A DNA stretch of 64,000 bases from Ralstonia sp. UBA689 (GTDB lineage: Bacteria > Pseudomonadota > Gammaproteobacteria > Burkholderiales > Burkholderiaceae). The notes beneath the pieces are model-generated. The model was not told the DNA's origin, ran no database searches, and worked only from the letters and a program-made list of their open reading frames with translations. Both the position numbers and the translations under genes were made by a program. This document shows, piece by piece, positions 18,572-27,167 of the stretch. Each line of letters opens with the position of its first letter. The first letter of the stretch is position 1. Location: assembly GCF_002298975.1 (NCBI RefSeq), contig NZ_DBMV01000046.1, positions 1 to 64,000 of the forward strand, read 5' to 3'.

Positions 18572-19489
18572 ATGCTCAATCTGCGGGATGTGGATCTGAA
18601 CCTGCTCGTGCTTTTTCAGGAAATCCTGCGCGAGAAGCGCATTTCCGTCGTGGCCGAGCGGTTGGGCCTGTCGCAGCCGGCGGTGAGTAACGCGCTTTCG
18701 CGCCTGCGCCAGACGTTTGACGACGAACTGTTCGTGCGCACCCCGCGCGGCATGATGCCGACCGCACTTGCCGAGCAGTTGGCCGAGCCGGTGGCTATGG
18801 CGCTCGATACGCTGCAGCGCGCCTTTGGTCAGCGCACGCACTTTGAAGCGGTCAGTTCCACACGCACGTTCACCATCGCCATGAGCGACGTCGGCGAGGT
18901 GTATTTCATGCCGGTGCTGGCGCAGTTATGTGCCGAGCAGGCGCCTGGCGTGCGTATCGACACGGTGCGTGCCGGCGCATTCGACATGAAGTCCGGGATG
19001 GAGGCGGGCGCCATCGACCTCGCCATCGGCGCGTTCGATGATCTTTCCGGCGAGAGCGTCTTCCAGCGTCGTCTGTTCCAGCAGGCCTTCGTGACGATGT
19101 TCCGGCGCGGGCACGCGTTAGCGGAGGGGGAGGTGACGCTGGAGCGCTTTCGCGCCGCGTCGCACCTGGTGGTGGCCAGTTCAGCCAGCCCGTATAACGC
19201 CATCGGTCCGCTGCTTGACAAGGCGGGGATCACGCAATCGGCGCGCTTCTCGGTGCCGCACTTTGTGGCAGTGCCATACATCGTCAGCACGACCGACTTG
19301 GTGGTGACAGTGCCGCGCAAGCTTGCCGAGCGCGCGGCGCCGCCGTTCGGGCTGCACTTCGTGCCGCCGCCGCTGAAGCTTCCGGCGCTGCAGACCAATG
19401 TGTTCTGGCACCGGCGCTTTCATCAGGACGCAGGCAACCAGTGGCTGCGCAATCTGGTGGCGCAGCGGTTTGCGGAGGTGGATGGATAA
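18572..19489 (+). CDS. LysR-family regulator of the homogentisate operon (probable)
   Basis: 305 residues. The N-terminus LRDVDLNLLVLFQEILREK and the helix-turn-helix segment GLSQPAVSNALSRLRQTFDD place it in the NodD/NahR/PcpR branch of LysR proteins, which respond to aromatic inducers. The C-terminal effector domain is intact. It is divergent from the MFS-hmgA-fahA operon and a good palindrome lies between, so it probably activates that operon. Inducer not known. Confidence 0.92.
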   Translation: MLNLRDVDLNLLVLFQEILREKRISVVAERLGLSQPAVSNALSRLRQTFDDELFVRTPRGMMPTALAEQLAEPVAMALDTLQRAFGQRTHFEAVSSTRTFTIAMSDVGEVYFMPVLAQLCAEQAPGVRIDTVRAGAFDMKSGMEAGAIDLAIGAFDDLSGESVFQRRLFQQAFVTMFRRGHALAEGEVTLERFRAASHLVVASSASPYNAIGPLLDKAGITQSARFSVPHFVAVPYIVSTTDLVVTVPRKLAERAAPPFGLHFVPPPLKLPALQTNVFWHRRFHQDAGNQWLRNLVAQRFAEVDG

Positions 19490-19557
19490 CCTGTGGTAAT
19501 GCTGAAAAGCCTTGAGCGTAAATCCGCAACACACCTCATCCCAATGGGAGCCGATTC

Positions 19558-20001
19558 GTGGCCCATCTTGCCAACCCAGACTTTGCACAAAGCGTTGCCG
19601 CCAGCTTCGATAGGCAAAATGCGATGCACTTGATTCGTGCCACGCTGCCTGTCGTCGAGCACGGGCGAACCGAAATCCATGTTCCGCATTGGGCGGGCGT
19701 GGAGCAGCAGCATGGCTTTGTTCACGGCGGGGTCGTCGGCATGATTGCCGATTCCGCAGCCGGTTACGCTGCCATGACGATGGTCCCGGCCAGTGCGTCG
19801 GTCCTGACGGTGGAATACAAGATGAACCTGGTCGCGCCTGCGGATGGCGACAAGCTCATTGCCCGGGGGCAGGTCGTTCGCCCGGGGCGGACGTTGATCG
19901 TGACGAAGGCGGAGGTGTTTGCCGTCAAGAATGGCAAGGAGGTGCTGTGTGCCCTCATGCAGCAGACCATCATGGTCATGCACGGCAAGGCAGAGAAGTA
20001 G
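19558..20001 (+). CDS. PaaI-family hotdog thioesterase
   Basis: 147 residues with a GTG start. The hotdog active-site segment QQHGFVHGGVVGMIADSAAGYAA is typical of PaaI-type acyl-CoA thioesterases, as is LTVEYKMNLVAPADGDKL. Family members hydrolyse aromatic or medium-chain acyl-CoA esters. It follows the LysR gene by 68 bases and is convergent with the DUF2783 gene. Substrate unknown. Confidence 0.9.
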   Translation: MAHLANPDFAQSVAASFDRQNAMHLIRATLPVVEHGRTEIHVPHWAGVEQQHGFVHGGVVGMIADSAAGYAAMTMVPASASVLTVEYKMNLVAPADGDKLIARGQVVRPGRTLIVTKAEVFAVKNGKEVLCALMQQTIMVMHGKAEK

Positions 20002-20050
20002 CTGCTGTTCGCGCTGGCTCCGTCGTGCCGCCTCGTTGTGTTGCCCGGCG

Positions 20051-20257
20051 TCAGGAGGCGTTGGCCGGCAACGCCGTGCGTGCCGCATTCAACGCCTCGC
20101 GAAGCACCGCCATATCGCCGATGTGGTTGGCGAGCAGCAGGATGAGCTGCGCGTTGAGCATCGCGCTCTGCGCATCGGTGAGGTCGCGGTGTGTGTCGAT
20201 CAGCGCTTCGTAGAAGTCGTCCGGGCGCGGCAGATTGGGTTGGGTATTGAGCGGCAT
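20051..20257 (-). CDS. DUF2783 small protein, candidate MhaB-like coupling protein
   Basis: 68 residues, acidic and helical (DDFYEALIDTHRDLTDAQSA, LLLANHIGDMAVLREAL), a match by eye to DUF2783. It starts 5 bases after the FAD monooxygenase gene and is surely co-translated with it. In Pseudomonas putida the 3-hydroxyphenylacetate 6-hydroxylase consists of a large flavoprotein MhaA and a small coupling protein MhaB of similar size. The gene order here suggests the same arrangement. That functional link is inference. Confidence 0.75.
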   Translation of the reverse strand: MPLNTQPNLPRPDDFYEALIDTHRDLTDAQSAMLNAQLILLLANHIGDMAVLREALNAARTALPANAS

Positions 20258-20262
20258 GGCGG

Positions 20263-21942
20263 TCAGGCGGTGGCAGCGGCGCGCGGTGTCTCGGTGGGCA
20301 GGGGGAGGCCGGTGGCGCGACGGACGGCTGCAGCCAATTTGGCGATGTCGACGCCGCGCCAGCGTGCGCAGATATGCTGATCCGGGCGAATCAGGTACAG
20401 CGTGCCGGGGCGCGCGTCATAGCGTTGCGCGACGAGGCCGTCGATGTCTTCAAGCGCGGTCACGTTGGCCGACACGGTGCCCATGCCGCCCGACGGGAAG
20501 ATCGCCAGCGTGGGCAACGGCAGCGCATCGACATGCTCGCCGGCGCCGCAGAAGCGCAGCACGCAGAACCCATCGCGCATGCGGGAAAGCAACCAGTCGG
20601 CGCGGCCATCTGCACCTCGCACCGGGGCATCGAGTGCGACAGCACCCGGCACCAGCGGCCCGGCGAACGGCGATTCGTCCGCCGTCAACAGCGGTGAGCC
20701 TTCGAGCACCGTCGGCACCGACAGCCGTCCGCTGTTGACCAGTGCGCGTGCAAATGGATAGTGCTTGGCCAGACGCAGCGTGGCATCGCGGAAGAGCCGG
20801 CTGACTGCGCTCTTGGGCGTGATGAAATCGGTCGAGTGCGTGGAGTGGCGGATGTTGTCATCCGCAGCGAATTCGCGCTCGCTCGCATAGGTGTCGAGCA
20901 GGGTGTCGGGGGCGTCGCCACGCAGGACCATGCGCAGCTTCCAGGCGAGGTTCTCCGCATCCTGCAGGCCGCTGTTGGCGCCGCGTGCACCGAACGGCGA
21001 CACGCGGTGCGCCGCATCGCCGATGAACAGCACGCGGCCGTGGCGGAAGCGGTCCATGCGCTCGCACGAGAAGGTGTAGATGCTCACCCACTCCAGCTCG
21101 AAGTCGACACCCTCGCCCAGCAGCGCGCGCACGCGCGGGATGACGCGCTCGGGTTGCTTCTCGGCCACCGGGTCGGCATCCCAGCCGAGCTGGAAGTCGA
21201 TGCGCCAGACGTTGTCAGGCTGGTGGTGCAGCAGCACGGATTGGTTCGGATGGAACGGTGGGTCGAACCAGAACCACCGCTCGCTCGGGAAGGGTGCCTC
21301 CATGCGCACGTCGGCGATCAGGAAGCGGTCTTTGAAGGTCTGGCCGTGCGCTTCGAGGCCCATCATCTGGCGCACGGGGCTGCGCGAGCCATCGGCGGCG
21401 ACCACGTATTGCGCATGTTGCGTGTAGGTGCCGTCGGGCGTCTCGATGGTAAGCGTCACGCCATCGGCATCCTGCGCCAGGCCCGTCACCTTGCTTTTCC
21501 AGCGCAGCTCGATGTTGGGCAGCGCCTGCGCGCGTTCCACGAGGAAGCCTTCTACGTAGTACTGCTGCAGGTTGATGAAGGCGGGGCGGTGGTGGCCGGT
21601 TTCTGGCAGCAGGTCGAAGCTATAGAGGAGTTCGTTCTTCAGGTAGACCTTACCGACGTTCCAGCTCACGCCCTTGTCGACCATGCGATCGCCGCAACCC
21701 AGGCGGTCGAAGATCTCCAGCGAGCGCTTGGAAAAGCAGATTGCGCGCGAGCCGGCGGACAGCGTGCAGTCGTCATCCACAACGACGACGGGCACGCCCT
21801 GCTGGGCCAGGTCGATGGCCGTGGCCAGGCCGACCGGCCCCGCGCCGACGATGACAACGGGGCGGGGTGCCGTGGCACTGTCGGGCTGCTGTTCAGCACA
21901 CGGCGTGTAAGAGAAGACGCGGTTCTGGAAATCGGGGTTCAT
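20263..21942 (-). CDS. FAD-dependent aromatic monooxygenase (MhpA/MhaA-like)
   Basis: 559 residues. The PF01494 flavin monooxygenase motifs are all present: GXGXXG at VVIVGAGPVGLATA (about 29-42), the DG motif VVAADGSRSPVR, and the GDAAHRVSPFGARGANSGLQ motif near 310. These enzymes hydroxylate phenolic acids using NAD(P)H and O2. The C-terminal 180 residues are the thioredoxin-like tail of the PheA/MhpA group. It is the middle gene of a leftward operon (MBL-fold protein, this, DUF2783). With a homogentisate pathway 4 kb away, a hydroxyphenylacetate substrate is plausible but unproven. Confidence 0.88.
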   Translation of the reverse strand: MNPDFQNRVFSYTPCAEQQPDSATAPRPVVIVGAGPVGLATAIDLAQQGVPVVVVDDDCTLSAGSRAICFSKRSLEIFDRLGCGDRMVDKGVSWNVGKVYLKNELLYSFDLLPETGHHRPAFINLQQYYVEGFLVERAQALPNIELRWKSKVTGLAQDADGVTLTIETPDGTYTQHAQYVVAADGSRSPVRQMMGLEAHGQTFKDRFLIADVRMEAPFPSERWFWFDPPFHPNQSVLLHHQPDNVWRIDFQLGWDADPVAEKQPERVIPRVRALLGEGVDFELEWVSIYTFSCERMDRFRHGRVLFIGDAAHRVSPFGARGANSGLQDAENLAWKLRMVLRGDAPDTLLDTYASEREFAADDNIRHSTHSTDFITPKSAVSRLFRDATLRLAKHYPFARALVNSGRLSVPTVLEGSPLLTADESPFAGPLVPGAVALDAPVRGADGRADWLLSRMRDGFCVLRFCGAGEHVDALPLPTLAIFPSGGMGTVSANVTALEDIDGLVAQRYDARPGTLYLIRPDQHICARWRGVDIAKLAAAVRRATGLPLPTETPRAAATA

Positions 21943-22017
21943 GTCTCGCTCGCACCTGCGGCGGTCGTGGCCGCCGCTTTGTTGGTGGATGGTGGGTCGC
22001 CGGAGCGGTTGGAGCTG

Positions 22018-22977
22018 TCAGCTTTGCAGCGCCTGCCACATCTCCTGGTCGCGCTGGGCTGTCCAGATGCGCGGGTGCTTGATGCCGCTGGCCTCGTCAT
22101 AGGCACGCGTCACGTCGAAGGGCAGGCAATGTTCGTAGATGAAGACCTGGCCGAACTTCGGGTCCATCGCCGCACGGGCGTGAGCCATGGCGGCCTTCAG
22201 GTCCATCTTCTGTGCCACGGCTTCGCGGCCAGCGTGGAGCAGCGTCGAGACGAAATCGCGCGTGTAGGCGAGACCCTTGTCGACTTCGGCCGGGTTGAGC
22301 AGCGCGGGCCCGCGGCCCGGCACGAGTTTCTCGGCGCCGAGCGCGCGCAGGGCATCCAGCGTGGCGGGCCATTCTTCGAGCTGGGCATCGCCGCAGTAGC
22401 AGGCGGCGTCGTATTCGACCAGATCACCCGAGAACAGCACCTTCTGCGACGGAATCCACACCACCGTGTCGCCCTTGGTGTGGCCCGGGCCAAGGTGCAG
22501 GATCTTCACTTCCAGCTTGCCGAGGAAGAGCGTGAGCTCGCGCTCGAACACCAGCGTCGGCCAAGTCAGGCCGGGCACGGTCTCGACACCGGCAAACAGG
22601 CGCGGGAAGCGTTCGATCTCCGACTTCATGTCGGCCTCGCCGCGCTCGACGATCATCTCGTACGTGCCGCGGCTGGCGATGATGTTCTGCGCGCCCTCGG
22701 CAAAGTAGGCCGACGCGCCCAGCACGCGCACCGCGTGGTAGTGCGAGAGCACCACGTGCTTGATGGGTTTGTCGGTGATGCTGCGGATGCGCGCGATCAG
22801 GTCTTGCGCCATCGCCGGCGTGGCGGTGGTGTCGACGATCAGCACCGAATCGTCGCCGATGATGACGCCAGAATTGGGGTCGCCCTCGGCGGTGTAGGCG
22901 TAGGCGTTGGGCGAGAGCTGGGTGAAGGTGACTTGTTTGGCCTCGAGGTCGGCTTGCGAGGCGAAGGCTTTGGCCAT
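22018..22977 (-). CDS. Metallo-beta-lactamase-fold protein with altered zinc motif
   Basis: 319 residues from ATG 22977, with AGGAG 8 bases upstream. The fold is clear: GDDSVLIVDTTATPAMAQDL, VVLSHYHAVRVLGASAYF, LHLGPGHTKGDTVVW and VLFSGDLVEYDAACYCGD. The first metal motif, normally HxHxDH, reads HYHAVR, so the Asp-His pair is missing, while the later His and Asp ligands remain. It may bind one metal or have a different reaction. It is first in the operon with the FAD monooxygenase (75-base gap) and could act on the hydroxylated product. Confidence 0.85.
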   Translation of the reverse strand: MAKAFASQADLEAKQVTFTQLSPNAYAYTAEGDPNSGVIIGDDSVLIVDTTATPAMAQDLIARIRSITDKPIKHVVLSHYHAVRVLGASAYFAEGAQNIIASRGTYEMIVERGEADMKSEIERFPRLFAGVETVPGLTWPTLVFERELTLFLGKLEVKILHLGPGHTKGDTVVWIPSQKVLFSGDLVEYDAACYCGDAQLEEWPATLDALRALGAEKLVPGRGPALLNPAEVDKGLAYTRDFVSTLLHAGREAVAQKMDLKAAMAHARAAMDPKFGQVFIYEHCLPFDVTRAYDEASGIKHPRIWTAQRDQEMWQALQS

Positions 22978-23146
22978 TCGGTCACTCCTGGTGTAGTGAA
23001 TTACGGTTGGGGGAATTGTTGCGAAGCCGGAACAGGCCTGGAAGCGCGGTTGGGAGCACGCAGATGTCAGGTCATGCCGAACGTTGCCCATCATAGACGG
23101 CACGCTCTGGAGTCGCGCCTAGGGTATACGAGAGTTATGCTTAGAA

Positions 23147-23164
23147 GCATTGTTTTTACAATGC
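23147..23164. promoter_or_regulatory. Inverted repeat in IclR/MBL divergent promoter, candidate IclR operator
   Basis: GCATTGT and ACAATGC, perfect 7-bp arms around TTTT, lie in an AT-rich patch of the 293-bp region between the divergent MBL and iclR genes. This region should hold the promoters for both sides. The size fits an IclR-family site. Binding is inference. Confidence 0.5.
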
Positions 23165-23270
23165 ATAAAAATGAAATGTGGCAGATGGGCGCCTGCGGCA
23201 TGCTACGCTCGCGCCACTTGCCGGCCTCCGGCACCTGCCCAACACGCACCCAACACGCGCCCCAGAGGAC

Positions 23271-24167
23271 ATGGAGACCACCGAAGTCGAAGATGACCTG
23301 TCGCCCGAAAGCGATACCGAGGATGCGCGCGCGAGTCGTGACCGCTCGGGCATCCAGTCCATCGAGGTCGGCGCCCAATTGCTGGCCGCACTCACGCGGG
23401 CCATGCGGGCGATGGCGCTGGGCGATCTGGCCCGCGCGGCCGGTATGCACCCGTCCAAGGCACACCGCTACCTGGTGAGCCTGCAGCGCGTCGGTGCCGT
23501 TTCACAAGATCCGCTGACCAGCCGCTACGAGCTTGGCCCGTTTGCGCTGCGCCTGGGCTTGGCGAGTCTCAACCGCTCGCAATCGATCATCCGCGCGCGG
23601 CCCTTGCTGGCCGGCTTGCGCGACCAGACGGGCCACACCATCGGCATTGCAGTCTGGAGCGATCGCGGCCCAACCGTCGTGCACTGGGAAAAGGCGGGCG
23701 GCGCGCCCGGTGTGAACCTGCGCATCGGCGATGTCATGCCCATGCTCAATTCCGCCACCGGCCGCCTCTTCGGTGCGTATCTGCCGATCGAGCAGACGCT
23801 GCCGCTGGTTGAGCGCGAGCTCCACGAGCGCACCGGCGACGACCTGCCAGACCTGCCGCGTTCGCTTACCGATTACTACCGCCTGTGCGAGGAGATCCGC
23901 GTGCAAGGCGCATCATGGGTCTCGGGCAGCCTGCTGCCGGGCGTGAGTGCGCTGTCGCTGCCGGTGTTCGGTGCGCACGGGCAATTGGCGCTGGTGCTGA
24001 TTGCGCTGAATGTCAAGCCGCTGTTCCATGCGCAGCGCGGCGGTGGGCTCGAGGCTACGCTGCGTGCCTTTGTGACGCAGCTTTCTGCCATGCTGCAGGC
24101 TCCCATGCCGGAGCCTGCGTCTCGGTCCCCAAGACCTGGCGCGAGACGTGCGCGAGCCGAGCGTTAG
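23271..24167 (+). CDS. IclR-family transcriptional regulator
   Basis: 298 residues from ATG 23271 (AGAGGA just upstream). The N-terminal winged helix-turn-helix is at about 25-85 (LGDLARAAGMHPSKAHRYLV) followed by the IclR effector domain (NSATGRLFGAYLP, QGASWVSGSLLPGVSALSLPV). Divergent from the MBL-monooxygenase-DUF2783 operon and 105 bases upstream of the Liv-type ABC genes, so it probably controls both. The inducer is likely the imported aromatic compound. Confidence 0.9.
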   Translation: METTEVEDDLSPESDTEDARASRDRSGIQSIEVGAQLLAALTRAMRAMALGDLARAAGMHPSKAHRYLVSLQRVGAVSQDPLTSRYELGPFALRLGLASLNRSQSIIRARPLLAGLRDQTGHTIGIAVWSDRGPTVVHWEKAGGAPGVNLRIGDVMPMLNSATGRLFGAYLPIEQTLPLVERELHERTGDDLPDLPRSLTDYYRLCEEIRVQGASWVSGSLLPGVSALSLPVFGAHGQLALVLIALNVKPLFHAQRGGGLEATLRAFVTQLSAMLQAPMPEPASRSPRPGARRARAER

Positions 24168-24272
24168 GGTTCTCGCCAATTTCACCCTCGCGTAAAAAAT
24201 TTACCATCCCGTAATTCGTGGCGCCCCCTCGTGCTCGGCGCGAACTCCACGACTACAAGAACGAGGAGACTC

Positions 24273-25325
24273 ATGGACTTGTCGATTGCCGCCATCCTGG
24301 CGCAGGACGGCGTAACGTCAGGTGCGATCTACGCGCTGCTGGCGTTGGCGCTCGTGCTGGTGTTTTCCGTCACGCGCGTGATCTTCATCCCGCAAGGCGA
24401 GTTCGTGGCCTATGGCGCGCTTACGCTGGCGGCCATTCAGGGCAACAAGGCGCCGTTGTCGGCCACCATGCTGGTGGTGCTTGGCGTGCTGACCTTCCTG
24501 TTTGAAATGGGCCGCACTTTGCGGCAGCCCGAGTTGCGCCTGCATGCGCTGCGCACGGGTGCCATCTACGCGGTCAAGTACCTCGCGTTTCCGCTGGCGG
24601 TGTATGCCGCGGCCGCAGTGTTGGCGCCGATGGCGCTACCGCAGGCCGTGCAGGTGGCGCTCGCACTGCTGATCGTCATCCCGATGGGCCCGATGATCTA
24701 TCGCCTGGCCTACGAACCGCTGGCCGAAGCGAGCACGCTGGTGCTGCTGATCGTCTCGGTGGGCGTGCACTTTGCGATGGTGGGGCTGGGCCTCGTGATG
24801 TTCGGCGCGGAAGGCTCGCGCACGGATGCGTTTTCCGATGCGCGCTTCGATCTGGGCGCGCTCACCGTGTCGGGCCAGAGCCTGTGGGTGGTGGCAGTGT
24901 CGGCGCTGATGATCGTGGCGCTGTACTTCTACTTTGGCCGCACTGTGTCGGGCAAGGCGCTGCGCGCCACCGCCGTCAACCGGCTGGGGGCGCGGCTGGT
25001 GGGCATCGGCACCACGCAGGCGGGGCGGCTGGCCTTCACGCTGGCGGCGGCGCTGGGCGCGTTGTGCGGCATCCTGATCGCGCCGCTCACCACGGTCTAT
25101 TACGAGTCGGGCTTCCTGATCGGCCTGAAGGGCTTCGTGGGCGCCATCGTCGGCGGGCTGGTGAGCTATCCGGTGGCGGCGCTGGGCGCGTTGCTGGTGG
25201 GGCTGCTGGAATCGTATGCATCGTTCTGGGCGTCGGCGTTCAAGGAGGTGATCGTGTTCACGCTGATCATCCCCGTGCTGCTGTGGCGATCGCTCACCAC
25301 CAAGCACGTCGAAGAAGAGGAATAA
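24273..25325 (+). CDS. Branched-chain-type ABC transporter permease (LivH-like)
   Basis: 350 residues from ATG 24273, chosen because GAGGAG lies 6 bases upstream and the N-terminus DGVTSGAIYALLALALVLVF is the usual LivH start. About eight to nine membrane helices. The segment VSGKALRATAVNRLGARLVGI is the ATPase-coupling loop. It is longer than standard LivH by about 50 residues because of an extra segment at about 80-130. First gene of a three-gene transporter operon; the next gene starts 4 bases after its stop. Confidence 0.92.
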   Translation: MDLSIAAILAQDGVTSGAIYALLALALVLVFSVTRVIFIPQGEFVAYGALTLAAIQGNKAPLSATMLVVLGVLTFLFEMGRTLRQPELRLHALRTGAIYAVKYLAFPLAVYAAAAVLAPMALPQAVQVALALLIVIPMGPMIYRLAYEPLAEASTLVLLIVSVGVHFAMVGLGLVMFGAEGSRTDAFSDARFDLGALTVSGQSLWVVAVSALMIVALYFYFGRTVSGKALRATAVNRLGARLVGIGTTQAGRLAFTLAAALGALCGILIAPLTTVYYESGFLIGLKGFVGAIVGGLVSYPVAALGALLVGLLESYASFWASAFKEVIVFTLIIPVLLWRSLTTKHVEEEE

Positions 25326-25329
25326 GCCG

Positions 25330-27156
25330 ATGACCACGTTGACCAAATCTTCCGAGAACAACACGCAACGCGGCTGGCTTTCTCGCAACCGCCTGTTGAC
25401 GTCGGTGTTTGTGATCGTGCTGGCGCTGCTGCCCGTGCTGCCAACGCCTGAGTTCTGGATCACGCTGCTGAACTACATCGGGCTCTACAGTCTTGTCGCG
25501 CTGGGGCTGGTGCTGTTGACGGGCGTCGGTGGGCTGACTTCGTTCGGGCAGGCGGCGTTCGTGGGCCTGGGGGCGTACAGCACGGCGTACCTGACGACGC
25601 AGTATGGGCTGTCTCCGTGGCTGGGTTTGCTTGCGGGGCTGGTGATCACGGTGGTCTGCGCTTACGTAATCGGCATCATCACGATGCGCATGTCGGGCCA
25701 TTACCTGCCGCTGGCGACGATTGCCTGGGGGCTGTCGCTGTTCTTCCTGTTCGGCAACCTGGAGTTCCTGGGCAAGTACGACGGGCTCAATGGCATTCCG
25801 GTGCTGAACGTGCTTGGCAAATCGCTGCAGACCGGGCGCGAGATGTTCTACCTGATCTGGGCCGTGGTGGTGGTGGCCGTGCTGGCGGTGCAGAACCTGC
25901 TCAACTCGCGCCCGGGGCGCGCCATCCGCGCGCTCAAGGGCGGCGGCACGATGGCCGAGGCGATGGGCGTGAACACGGCGTGGATGAAGGTCGTGATCTT
26001 CGTGTGTGCAGCGGTGCTGGCGTGCATTTCGGGCTTTCTGTATGCCCACTTGCAGCGCGCGGTGAACCCGACGCCGTTCGGCCTGAACTACGGCATCGAA
26101 TACCTGTTCATGGCCGTGGTGGGCGGTGTGGGCCACGTGTGGGGCGCGGTGCTGGGCGCGGGTCTGCTGACCATCCTGAAGGACAGTCTGCAAAGCATCC
26201 TGCCGAAGCTGCTGGGCTCCAACGGCAATTTCGAGATCATTGTATTCGGCGTGCTGCTGGTCCTGCTGTTGCAATACGCGCGCGATGGCGTGTGGCCGTT
26301 CATCCGCAAGCTGTTTCCGTCGGCGCCGACGGCCCACGCGCCAGATGATGCGCCGGCGTTGCCGCTACGCGAGAAGCCGAAGGCCGGCGAACTGATTCTC
26401 GACGTGCGGGCTGCACGCAAAGAGTTCGGCGGGCTGGTGGCCGTCAACGACGTGAGCTTCCAGGTCAAGGCCGGCGAGATCATCGGTCTGATCGGGCCCA
26501 ACGGCGCGGGCAAGTCGACCACCTTCAACCTCGTCACCGGCGTGCTGCCGGTCACGCGCGGCGAGGTGCTTTACCGTGGCGAGCGCATCAGCGACAAGCC
26601 TTCACGCGAGATCGTCAAGCGCGGCATCGGTCGCACCTTCCAGCACGTGCAGTTGCTGTCTGGCATGACGGTGCTCGAAAACGTGGCGCTGGGCGCCCAC
26701 CTGCGTGGTGACTTTGCCGCGCAGGGCGGGGTGCTCGCCAGCGTGGTGCGCATGAACCAGGCCGAAGAGCAGAAGCTGCTGTTCGAAGCGCGCCGGCAGT
26801 TGGAGCGCGTGGGCCTGGCCGATTGCATGTACCAGGAGGCTGGCAGCCTGGCGCTGGGCCAGCAGCGGATTCTGGAAATCGCCCGCGCGCTGTGCTGCGA
26901 CCCGGCGTTGCTGCTGCTGGACGAGCCCGCCGCCGGCCTGCGTTACAAGGAAAAGGAGGCGCTGGCAGCCCTGCTGACCAAGCTGAAGTCTGAAGGTATG
27001 AGCGTGCTGCTGGTCGAGCACGACATGGATTTCGTCATGAACCTGACCGACCGGCTGGTGGTGATGGAGTTCGGCACCAAGATCGCCGAAGGCCTGCCGC
27101 AGGAAGTGCAGCAGAATCCGGCGGTGCTGGAAGCCTACTTGGGTGGCGTGGAATAA
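25330..27156 (+). CDS. Fused LivM permease and LivG ATPase
   Basis: 608 residues. Residues 1 to about 330 are a LivM-type permease (GLTSFGQAAFVGLGAYSTAY, coupling loop RAIRALKGGGTMAEAMGVN). Residues about 355 to 608 are a LivG-type ATPase: Walker A GPNGAGKST, Q-loop RTFQHVQLL, signature LALGQQRILEIARAL, Walker B LLLLDEPAAGL, and the H-loop VEHDMDFVM. Fusion of M and G in one chain is a recognised variant in Burkholderiales. No periplasmic binding protein gene is in the window. Substrate probably an aromatic acid, judging from the neighbouring monooxygenase operon. Confidence 0.93.
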   Translation: MTTLTKSSENNTQRGWLSRNRLLTSVFVIVLALLPVLPTPEFWITLLNYIGLYSLVALGLVLLTGVGGLTSFGQAAFVGLGAYSTAYLTTQYGLSPWLGLLAGLVITVVCAYVIGIITMRMSGHYLPLATIAWGLSLFFLFGNLEFLGKYDGLNGIPVLNVLGKSLQTGREMFYLIWAVVVVAVLAVQNLLNSRPGRAIRALKGGGTMAEAMGVNTAWMKVVIFVCAAVLACISGFLYAHLQRAVNPTPFGLNYGIEYLFMAVVGGVGHVWGAVLGAGLLTILKDSLQSILPKLLGSNGNFEIIVFGVLLVLLLQYARDGVWPFIRKLFPSAPTAHAPDDAPALPLREKPKAGELILDVRAARKEFGGLVAVNDVSFQVKAGEIIGLIGPNGAGKSTTFNLVTGVLPVTRGEVLYRGERISDKPSREIVKRGIGRTFQHVQLLSGMTVLENVALGAHLRGDFAAQGGVLASVVRMNQAEEQKLLFEARRQLERVGLADCMYQEAGSLALGQQRILEIARALCCDPALLLLDEPAAGLRYKEKEALAALLTKLKSEGMSVLLVEHDMDFVMNLTDRLVVMEFGTKIAEGLPQEVQQNPAVLEAYLGGVE

Positions 27157-27167
27157 GGAGAACGCGC

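Noticed and set aside
20761..23478. 905-residue plus-strand open frame
   Set aside because: Runs antisense through the FAD monooxygenase and MBL genes and into the iclR region; no domain resemblance.
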